Source: JAVVHE01 sp032249695 (GTDB lineage: Bacteria; Pseudomonadota; Alphaproteobacteria; Sphingomonadales; Sphingomonadaceae). From it: a stretch of 36,470 nt of DNA. The notes beneath the pieces are model-generated. The model worked only from the letters and a program-made list of their open reading frames with translations, searched no databases and was not told where the DNA came from. Below are positions 30,808-36,470 of this stretch, one piece after another. The stretch is taken from contig JAVVHE010000024.1 of the NCBI GenBank assembly GCA_032249695.1, forward strand, positions 1-36,470. Reading direction: 5' to 3'. Position 1 is the first letter of the stretch. Every line of letters begins with the position of its first letter. Made by a program: the position numbers and the translations under genes.

Positions 30808-31686
30808 TCAGGAGCGGGCGGCCGGGGCGCGCCGACGACGCCAGCCGATCGCTGCGAGGCCAAGCGCAAGCGTCGCGATGGGCATCGGCTCTGGCACGCC
30901 GTTGAAGCGCACCTTTTTGCCGGTGACGGTCAGCTTCACGAACTCGTCGATGTTGCTCGGTGCGTTCGCAGCGACCGAGAGATTGATTCGGCCAGACAAT
31001 GTCCAGTCATACAGCGCGAGGTTCGCCTTCGTGACGAGCCACTGCGATATGTAGCTGCTGTCTGAATCAGGATAGTTCGGGTTAGGCGTGGTATTGGATC
31101 CTGGCGACACCGACATCGACGGATTGAGCGCCGTCGACAGGGTCATACCCTTGGCAACAAAGCTGAGATCGCTGGCCGTGGCGACCGGACTGTACGCGGT
31201 GCCCGAACGTTGGGCGCCGCGGAGTTCGATCTGCAGCGAATTGTAGAAGGCACCCGGGGCGGTTGGAAGTAACGAACCGACCGTGGGAAGCAACAACGCG
31301 CTCGCATTCGGCGCCGGATTCAGCAGCGGCAGGAAGGTGCCCCATGCGACCGTGCTCGTAACGTTCGATGGCGATGTCAGGGTGAAGACAAAGCCCTGTC
31401 CGGCGATCTGGCGGACAGTGAAGCTGTAGATCACGTTGCGCAGCGCCGTGAGGTTTCCGAGATCGCGCGAGACGAAATTCGGGAGCTGGTTGACAGTCGT
31501 GGTGCCGCCACCCGAATCGATCGACTGATCGAAGTTGCTATTGGAGAGCCGGTATTTGGCTCCGAAGACCGACGTGTCGATCGATGTAATCGTCAGACCC
31601 GGCTGGTTGACATAAACGACCGGCGCGGCAGCGGCACTGGCGCAATCAAGCGCTGCAAACGCTGAAACAACCAACACCTTACGCAC
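30808..31686 (-). CDS. PEP-CTERM sorting domain protein
   Basis: A 292-residue exported protein. The signal peptide is at 1 to about 21. The body is Ser/Thr/Asn-rich and beta-like, with no enzymatic motif. The C-terminus has VPEP (264-267), a hydrophobic helix (IATLALGLAAIGW) and RRRRAPAARS. This is the PEP-CTERM signal, cleaved by an exosortase and associated with exopolysaccharide. The GTG at 31686 has GAAGGG about 8-9 nt upstream. The gene looks less GC-rich than its neighbours, hinting at acquisition. Its ligand or role is unknown; no exosortase lies in the window. Confidence 0.88.
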   Translation of the reverse strand: MRKVLVVSAFAALDCASAAAAPVVYVNQPGLTITSIDTSVFGAKYRLSNSNFDQSIDSGGGTTTVNQLPNFVSRDLGNLTALRNVIYSFTVRQIAGQGFVFTLTSPSNVTSTVAWGTFLPLLNPAPNASALLLPTVGSLLPTAPGAFYNSLQIELRGAQRSGTAYSPVATASDLSFVAKGMTLSTALNPSMSVSPGSNTTPNPNYPDSDSSYISQWLVTKANLALYDWTLSGRINLSVAANAPSNIDEFVKLTVTGKKVRFNGVPEPMPIATLALGLAAIGWRRRRAPAARS

Positions 31687-31714
31687 AGCACAAACCCTTC
31701 TCGTAGCAGAGCTT

Positions 31715-31743
31715 TACTTAACTTACGCGCTCTGGCGAGTCAA
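31715..31743 (-). promoter_or_regulatory. housekeeping-type promoter of the PEP-CTERM gene
   Basis: On the minus strand TTGACT (31738-31743) and TAAGTA (31715-31720) are 17 nt apart. The predicted start is about 20 nt ahead of the GTG start codon. The -35 is close to consensus. Confidence 0.6.
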
Positions 31744-31797
31744 GATAACGGTTAAAGCTGTGCAGTATGAGCGTCTCGTCACCGTCGCAGAGCTCCG

Positions 31798-32220
31798 TCA
31801 GGCTGCCTCGCGTGAGGTGGCGTCGTCGTTCGCCGGGCCGCTGTCCTGGCCCTTGGCGGACTTGTCGCGCTCCATCAGCTCGATCACTGCCATTTCGGCG
31901 GAATCACTGGAGCGGATGCCCGCCTTGATGATGCGCGTATAGCCGCCGGCGCGCGCCGCGTAGCGGGCAGCGAGCACATCGAACAGCTTCACCAGCTGCG
32001 CGTCATCCATCAAGCGCGCCTGCGCCAGCCGCCGGTTCGACAAGCCGCCGCGCTTGGCGAGCGTGATCAGCTTTTCCGTATACGGCCGCAGCTCGCGCGC
32101 CTTGGCGAGCGTCGTCGTGATCTGCTCGTGCTTGATGAGCGCGGCGGCCATATTCTTCAGCATCGCCAGGCGATGGCTGGAGGTGCGGCCGAGTTTACGG
32201 TGGGCTTTGCCGTGGCGCAT
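31798..32220 (-). CDS. rplQ: 50S ribosomal protein L17
   Basis: A 140-residue large-subunit protein. MRHGKAHRKLGRTSSHRLAMLKNM is the invariant L17 start (core HGKAHRKLGR), and IKHEQITTTLAKARELRPYTEKLI follows. The acidic, Ser/Asp-rich C-terminal tail (about 20 residues) is variable in the family. It ends the rpsM-rpsK-rpoA-rplQ operon. The PEP-CTERM promoter lies within about 60-85 nt of its stop and no terminator is evident between them. Confidence 0.97.
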   Translation of the reverse strand: MRHGKAHRKLGRTSSHRLAMLKNMAAALIKHEQITTTLAKARELRPYTEKLITLAKRGGLSNRRLAQARLMDDAQLVKLFDVLAARYAARAGGYTRIIKAGIRSSDSAEMAVIELMERDKSAKGQDSGPANDDATSREAA

Positions 32221-32296
32221 GACAGTCTACTCCGTTCGTGGTTGGGCCGTATCAGGTACCCAGCAACAGGCGGACGTGCGGGGCCGCCAATATACC

Positions 32297-32364
32297 CGGG
32301 GAGCACTCCCCGAAACGCGGACTCGGCACCGGGATGCCGAGGTCGCTCTTCGTTCGGGAGAGCG
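32297..32364 (-). repeat. three consecutive stem-loops in the rpoA-rplQ spacer
   Basis: The 151-bp spacer holds hairpins at 32344-32364 (CGCTCT/AGAGCG), 32322-32341 (CTCGGCA/TGCCGAG) and 32297-32312 (CGGGGAG/CTCCCCG). They may act as processing or attenuation elements in the operon mRNA; this is inference from pairing only. Confidence 0.5.
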
Positions 32365-32371
32365 CGACAAA

Positions 32372-33439
32372 CTAATACTCGGTTTCAAGCTTCTTCGCGA
32401 GCTCTTCGATATTTTCAGGCGGCCAGCCGGGCACGTCCATGCCAAGACGCAAGCCCATCGACTGCAGAACTTCCTTGATCTCGTTCAGCGACTTGCGCCC
32501 GAAGTTGGGTGTCCGGAGCATCTCGGCCTCGGACTTCTGCACAAGATCGCCAATATAGATGATATTGTCGTTCTTAAGGCAGTTGGCCGACCGCACCGAC
32601 AGCTCCAGCTCGTCCACCTTCTTCAACAGGAAGCGGTTGAGCTGCGGCGAAGGCATCGTCTCCTCAATGGGCGCAAGGCCAGGCACCGCGGCGATCGGCG
32701 CCGGCGCGCGCTCGACAACTGCATGCGGCTCCGAGAAGTTGATGAACAGCTGCAGCTGGTCTTGCAGAATGCGCGCCGCATAGGCGAGCGCGTCTTCGGG
32801 GCTGACCGCGCCGTTCGTCTCGACGTTCACCGTCAGCCGGTCGTAGTCCAACTCTTGCCCAACGCGCGTCTTGTCGATCTTGTACGCCACCTGACGCACC
32901 GGGGAGTAGAGCGCATCGACGGGAATGAGCCCGATCGGCGCATCGACTGGACGGTTGGCCGAAGCGGGCACATAGCCCTTGCCCGTCTCAACCGTCAGTT
33001 CCATGTTGATCGTAGCGTTGGTGTCGAGCGTGGCGATGACCAATTCGGGGTTCATCACCTCGATATCGCCCGTCGTGCTGATCTGCCCTGCCGTCACCGG
33101 CCCCGGCCCGGTGCCGCTGAGGTGGAGGCGCTTCAGCCCGTCGCCCTGCATCCGCAGCGCCACCTGCTTCACGTTCAAGACGATGTCGGTCACGTCTTCG
33201 CGCACGCCGGGCAGCGACTGGAATTCGTGCAGTGCGCCTTCCAGCTTGATCGCGGTCACCGCTGCGCCCTGCAGCGAGGACAGCAGCACGCGACGCAGTG
33301 CGTTGCCCAGCGTCAGCCCGAAGCCACGTTCCAGCGGCTCGGCGACGAAGGTCGCGCGGCGCCGCGCATCGCCCGCCGCCTTCACCTCCAGACGGTTCGG
33401 CTTCTTCAGTTCCTGCCAATTCTTCGCGATGACTGCCAT
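32372..33439 (-). CDS. rpoA: DNA-directed RNA polymerase subunit alpha
   Basis: A 355-residue RNA polymerase subunit that forms the assembly dimer and contacts UP elements and activators. The N-terminal domain has the conserved FVAEPLERGFGLTLGNALRRVLLSS. The C-terminal domain (about 265-340) has LSVRSANCLKNDNI and FGRKSLNEIKEVL. The ATG at 33439 gives the normal MAVIAKNWQELKK alphaproteobacterial start. It follows rpsK by 94 nt containing GC-rich palindromes (GCCCCCGGGGGC at 33467-33478). Confidence 0.98.
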   Translation of the reverse strand: MAVIAKNWQELKKPNRLEVKAAGDARRRATFVAEPLERGFGLTLGNALRRVLLSSLQGAAVTAIKLEGALHEFQSLPGVREDVTDIVLNVKQVALRMQGDGLKRLHLSGTGPGPVTAGQISTTGDIEVMNPELVIATLDTNATINMELTVETGKGYVPASANRPVDAPIGLIPVDALYSPVRQVAYKIDKTRVGQELDYDRLTVNVETNGAVSPEDALAYAARILQDQLQLFINFSEPHAVVERAPAPIAAVPGLAPIEETMPSPQLNRFLLKKVDELELSVRSANCLKNDNIIYIGDLVQKSEAEMLRTPNFGRKSLNEIKEVLQSMGLRLGMDVPGWPPENIEELAKKLETEY

Positions 33440-33533
33440 GAGCGCCCTTGTCCTTCTGCCGTGCCTGCCCCCGGGGGCTGGGGCGGCGAAAACGGGGCCG
33501 CGCGCGTCCGCGCGGTCCCCGGGAGTAATCTGG

Positions 33534-33923
33534 TTAGACGCGCCGCCGCTTGGGCGGACGGACGCCGTTATGCGGGATCGGCGTCACGTCGCGGATCGAC
33601 AGGATCTGGAAGCCGACCGCCTGCAGCGCGCGCAGCGCCGACTCACGGCCCGAACCCGGGCCGCGGACTTCCACCTCCAGCGTGCGGACTCCATGCTCCT
33701 GCGCCTTGCGGCCCGCGTCCTCGGCTGCGACCTGCGCGGCGTAGGGGGTCGACTTGCGGCTGCCCTTGAAGCCCATCGTGCCCGCCGACGACCACGCGAT
33801 CGCGTTGCCCTGGGCGTCCGTGATCGTGATCATCGTGTTGTTGAAGCTGGCGTTCACATGCGCGACGCCGGCGGTGATGTTTTTGCGCTCGCGGCGCTTC
33901 AGACGTGCGGGTGCCTGGGCCAT
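33534..33923 (-). CDS. rpsK: 30S ribosomal protein S11
   Basis: A 129-residue small-subunit platform protein. Conserved GVAHVNASFNNTMITITD (19-36 region), AWSSAGTMGFKGSRKSTPYAAQ and the C-terminal IRDVTPIPHNGVRPPKRRRV are all present. The ATG at 33923 overlaps the rpsM stop by one base (TAATG), so translation is coupled. Confidence 0.98.
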   Translation of the reverse strand: MAQAPARLKRRERKNITAGVAHVNASFNNTMITITDAQGNAIAWSSAGTMGFKGSRKSTPYAAQVAAEDAGRKAQEHGVRTLEVEVRGPGSGRESALRALQAVGFQILSIRDVTPIPHNGVRPPKRRRV

Positions 33924-34291
33924 TATTTCTTCTTCCCGGCGATCGGCTTGGCCTTGCCCTTGCGGGTGCGGGCGTTGGTGTGGGTGCGCTGGCCGCGGAC
34001 CGGCAGGCCCTTGCGGTGACGCAGGCCGCGGTAGCAGGCCAGATCCATCAGCCGCTTGATGTTCATCGCGGTCTGGCGGCGCAGATCGCCTTCAACCGTG
34101 TAGTCGCGGTCGATCGCCTCGCGGATCGACAGCACCTCGGCGTCGGTCAGGTCCTGTACGCGGCGGCCTTCCTCAATGCCAAGCTTGGCCGCGATTTCCC
34201 GCGCCTTGGCGGGGCCGATGCCGTGAATGTAGGTGAGCGCGATCAACACGCGCTTGTTCGTGGGGATATTGACCCCGGCGATTCGTGCCAC
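33923..34291 (-). CDS. rpsM: 30S ribosomal protein S13
   Basis: A 122-residue head protein of the small subunit. Starting at GTG 34291 the product begins MARIAGVNIPTNKRV, the family standard. A GAAGGA lies about 7 nt upstream and supports this start over an upstream in-frame extension. ALTYIHGIGP and the C-terminal GLPVRGQRTHTNARTRKG are conserved. It is the first gene of the operon and follows its own promoter with an 80-nt leader. Confidence 0.97.
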   Translation of the reverse strand: MARIAGVNIPTNKRVLIALTYIHGIGPAKAREIAAKLGIEEGRRVQDLTDAEVLSIREAIDRDYTVEGDLRRQTAMNIKRLMDLACYRGLRHRKGLPVRGQRTHTNARTRKGKAKPIAGKKK

Positions 34292-34343
34292 GTTCGTCCT
34301 TCTCAGCTCCACGGAGCGCATGCGCCCCATCTCAACGCATAGC

Positions 34344-34369
34344 GGCGGCGATGCAAAGCGCACGCCGCC
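34344..34369 (-). promoter_or_regulatory. 5'-leader hairpin of the rpsM operon
   Basis: GGCGGCG (34344-34350) pairs with CGCCGCC (34363-34369); an inner TGC/GCA pair continues the stem across a bulged A. It would sit at the very 5' end of the predicted transcript and could be an autoregulatory leader or stabilising hairpin. Confidence 0.45.
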
Positions 34370-34379
34370 GGAAAGCAGC

Positions 34380-34408
34380 GAGCTAGTCGGCGATGAGCCG
34401 AGTGTCAA
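34380..34408 (-). promoter_or_regulatory. promoter of the rpsM-rpsK-rpoA-rplQ operon
   Basis: On the minus strand TTGACA (34403-34408) is followed after 17 nt by TAGCTC (34380-34385). The -35 is perfect and CTAG matches the alphaproteobacterial -10 start. It lies about 90-115 nt ahead of rpsM. Confidence 0.65.
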
Positions 34409-34440
34409 GCGCTGCGCGAGCACGAAGCGGCCGCGTCAGC

Positions 34441-34476
34441 CGGGCGACGAACGCGCGGCCGGCGCGGCGTCGCCCG
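34441..34476 (-). terminator. long hairpin terminator after the HdeD-like gene
   Basis: CGGGCGACG (34441-34449) pairs perfectly with CGTCGCCCG (34468-34476), with inner CGCGC/GCGCG pairing, about 14 bp in all. It sits about 20 nt past the hdeD-like stop and upstream of the rpsM promoter, insulating the two units. No U-run. Confidence 0.5.
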
Positions 34477-34497
34477 CCGCGGCGAGCGCGGTTTCGA

Positions 34498-35031
34498 TCA
34501 GCCTGCGTGCAGCGTGCCGAGATCGCGCGGCGCCATCAGCGCGATGGCAAGCGCGGTGCCGCCGAACAGCAGCAGATCGACCGACACGAACATGCCGACC
34601 GCGAACAGTCCGGTGAGCGGCCAGCCATAGACGAGCAATGCGCCCAGCAGCACCGACACCAGCCCGCCGGGAATCGCAAGCGCGCGGGCGCGCGTGCGCA
34701 GGCCCCAGAAGAGCCGGAACAGGCCCGCCGCCACCAGCCAGAAGGCGATGAACAGCGTGAGGTTGGCAGCCGCGACCAGGGGGTTGAACGCGATCGCCAG
34801 CCCCGAGACGAGATACAGCCCGCCGAGCACGAAGCCCAGCGCTCGCTGCCCGCGCCGCGCGGTATTGATCAGCCCGACGACGCCAACGACCGCCAGCGCG
34901 ATGCCCAGCCACAGCGTTGCCGACACGGTCAGCGCAGGCGCGGTCGCCAGCCCGAAGATGCCGAGCAGGATCGACAGCACGCCAAGGATCGCGAGCCAGG
35001 TGCGGTTGGAGGCGCTGCTGTGGATCGCCAT
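34498..35031 (-). CDS. HdeD family (DUF308) membrane protein
   Basis: A 177-residue inner-membrane protein with six hydrophobic helices in three pairs, characteristic of HdeD/DUF308 repeats (LAILGVLSILLGIFGL, LVSGLAIAFNPLVAA, ALLVYGWPLTGLFAVG). HdeD was named for acid resistance in E. coli, but the molecular role of most members is unknown. The ATG at 35031 has GGAAG upstream and gives a short N-terminus before the first helix. It lies 158 nt downstream of purA, on the same strand. Confidence 0.85.
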   Translation of the reverse strand: MAIHSSASNRTWLAILGVLSILLGIFGLATAPALTVSATLWLGIALAVVGVVGLINTARRGQRALGFVLGGLYLVSGLAIAFNPLVAAANLTLFIAFWLVAAGLFRLFWGLRTRARALAIPGGLVSVLLGALLVYGWPLTGLFAVGMFVSVDLLLFGGTALAIALMAPRDLGTLHAG

Positions 35032-35142
35032 GCTTCCATAAACGCATGACTGTTGCCGGGGTTGCGCCGCCCGATATGGGTCAGGCCGTCCGGCGGGCCC
35101 GCGCCGGAGCGAGCAAGCCACGCCGATGCGCGCGGTCGCGGG

Positions 35143-35158
35143 CGAGGCGGTCGCCTCG
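35143..35158 (-). terminator. candidate purA terminator
   Basis: CGAGGCG (35143-35149) and CGCCTCG (35152-35158) form a compact perfect hairpin about 30 nt past the purA stop. No U-tract, so this is tentative. Confidence 0.3.
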
Positions 35159-35189
35159 TCGCGCTACGCCGCGTCGCTGCAGCCCTAGC

Positions 35190-36470
35190 TCACCCCAGGA
35201 ACGGGTCGCGCACCAGGATCGTGTCGTCGCGCTGGGGCGAGGTGGACAGCAGCGCCACCGGGCAATCGATCAGCTCCTCGATCCTCCGGATATATTTCAG
35301 CGCCTGGCCGGGAAGGTCGGTCCAGCTGCGGGCGCCGACGGTGGGTTCGCTCCAGCCGGCGATGCTGTCATAGCGCGGCTCGATGCGCGCCTGCGCCGGG
35401 CTGCTGGCGGGCAGGTGGTCGACGCGCTTCCCGTCGAGCAGATAGCCGGTGCAGAGCTTGAGCTCGGGAAGGCCATCGAGCACGTCGAGCTTGGTCAAGG
35501 CGATCCCCGTCACGCCACTGACGGCGACCGACTGGCGGACCAGCGCCGCATCGAACCAGCCGACGCGGCGCTTGCGGCCGGTGACCGTGCCGAACTCGTG
35601 GCCGCGCGCGCCGATCATTGCGCCCGTCGCGTCGTGCAGTTCGGTGGGGAAGGGGCCGCTGCCGACGCGCGTTGTGTAGGCCTTGACGATGCCCAGCACG
35701 AAGCCCGCCGCGCTCGGCCCCACGCCCACGCCCGCAGCCGCGCTGCCCGCGACCGTGTTCGACGATGTGACGAACGGGAAGGTGCCGTGGTCGACATCCA
35801 GCAGCACGCCCTGCGCGCCTTCGAACAGCACGCGCTTCCCCGCGCGGCGCGCGTCCTGCAGCGTGCGCCACACGGGCCGGGCGTAGGGCAGCACGCTCGG
35901 AGCGACTTCGCGCAGTTGCGCCACAAGCTCGTCGCGGTCGACCGGCGCGACGCCGAACCCGGCGCGCAGCGCATTGTGATGCGCCAGCAGGCGATCGAGC
36001 TGCGGGCCGAGGCTGTCGATCTCCGCCAGGTCGCAGACTCGGATCGCGCGCCGCCCGGCCTTGTCCTCGTAGGCCGGGCCGATGCCGCGGCGCGTGGTGC
36101 CGATCTTGCCCTGGCCGCTCGCGTCCTCGCGCAGCCCGTCAAGCTCGCGGTGGAGCGGCAGGATCAGCGGGCAGAGCTCACTGACCTCAAGCGCATTGGG
36201 CGTGACGCTGACGCCCTGTTCGCCGAGCCGCGCGATCTCGTCGCGCAGCGCCCACGGATCGAGCACGACGCCGTTGCCGATGACGCTTAGCGTGCCGCGC
36301 ACGATACCGCTTGGCAGCAGGCTGAGCTTGTAAGTCTGGTTGCCGACGACGAGCGTGTGGCCGGCATTGTGCCCGCCCTGGAAGCGCACGACCACGTCCG
36401 CGCGCGCGGCGAGCCAGTCGACGATCTTGCCCTTGCCCTCATCGCCCCACTGGGCGCCGATCACGGTGAC
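35190..36470 (-). CDS. purA: adenylosuccinate synthetase, 5' end outside the window
   Basis: Converts IMP and aspartate with GTP to adenylosuccinate, the first committed step to AMP. The visible frame runs to the window edge as VTVIGAQWGDEGKGK..., so only about the first three residues (probably Met-Ala-Asn) are missing. Conserved GDEGKGK, GGHNAGHTLV, GIGPAYEDKAGRRAIR, GAQGVLLDVDHGTFPFVTSSN and, near the C-terminus, WTDLPGQALKYI are present. About 426 residues are visible, normal for the family. The reading frame is uninterrupted. Confidence 0.97.
   Translation of the reverse strand, partial: VTVIGAQWGDEGKGKIVDWLAARADVVVRFQGGHNAGHTLVVGNQTYKLSLLPSGIVRGTLSVIGNGVVLDPWALRDEIARLGEQGVSVTPNALEVSELCPLILPLHRELDGLREDASGQGKIGTTRRGIGPAYEDKAGRRAIRVCDLAEIDSLGPQLDRLLAHHNALRAGFGVAPVDRDELVAQLREVAPSVLPYARPVWRTLQDARRAGKRVLFEGAQGVLLDVDHGTFPFVTSSNTVAGSAAAGVGVGPSAAGFVLGIVKAYTTRVGSGPFPTELHDATGAMIGARGHEFGTVTGRKRRVGWFDAALVRQSVAVSGVTGIALTKLDVLDGLPELKLCTGYLLDGKRVDHLPASSPAQARIEPRYDSIAGWSEPTVGARSWTDLPGQALKYIRRIEELIDCPVALLSTSPQRDDTILVRDPFLG

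Noticed and set aside
30892..30898. TGGCACG half-site within the PEP-CTERM gene
   Set aside because: Followed by CCGTTGAA, not N4-TTGC.
32054..33769. 571-residue plus-strand open frame opposite rpoA
   Set aside because: Antisense to an unmistakable rpoA; no motif.

Overview
The window looks like a chromosomal segment of a GC-rich alphaproteobacterium, most likely a sphingomonad (Sphingomonadales). The basis is the TonB-dependent receptor next to sdhCDA, the alpha ribosomal operon, coq7, phaR, a PEP-CTERM protein and the general protein style. No rRNA, tRNA, CRISPR array or intact insertion sequence was seen.

Layout. (1) 537-5762: a TonB-dependent outer-membrane receptor (minus) diverges from sdhC-sdhD-sdhA (plus). 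The expected sdhB does not follow; instead there is about 580 bp without a gene. (2) 6340-7374 (minus): a secreted protein of unknown function and a small DUF3072 protein. (3) 7446-25120: a flagellar locus. A large flagellin gene (minus) diverges from fliE-F-G-H-I-J-K-L-M-N-O-P-Q-R-flhB-fliD-fliS (plus). The plus-strand genes are packed with many overlapping stop/start codons. They encode the MS ring and rod adaptor (FliE, FliF), rotor switch (FliG, M, N), export ATPase complex (FliH, I, J), hook-length control (FliK), FliL, the export gate (FliO, P, Q, R, FlhB), the filament cap (FliD) and the flagellin chaperone (FliS). flhA, the flg genes, motAB, sigma factors and the flagellar regulators are not in the window. 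(4) 25228-26040: a short class I mannose-6-phosphate isomerase. (5) 26382-29971 (minus): a PhaC-like Cys-nucleophile alpha/beta hydrolase, a C-terminal processing protease, dsbB and coq7. phaR diverges from the hydrolase, and the two likely start codons overlap. (6) 30808-31686 (minus): a PEP-CTERM protein with its own promoter. (7) 31798-34291 (minus): rpsM-rpsK-rpoA-rplQ. (8) 34498-36470 (minus): an HdeD/DUF308 membrane protein and purA, cut by the window edge.

The most useful signals are regulatory and architectural. Two exact sigma-54 consensus sites occur, one ahead of fliE and one inside the end of fliJ just ahead of fliK. A sigma-28-like site precedes flagellin. FliM lacks the usual N-terminal CheY-P-binding peptide. 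The flagellin carries about four IN-type repeats. sdhB is missing from its expected place. The phaC-like and phaR start codons share a CATG. I do not see a clearly new system. The best candidate for novelty is the combination of the two sigma-54 sites with the unusual FliM, FliK, FliO and flagellin.
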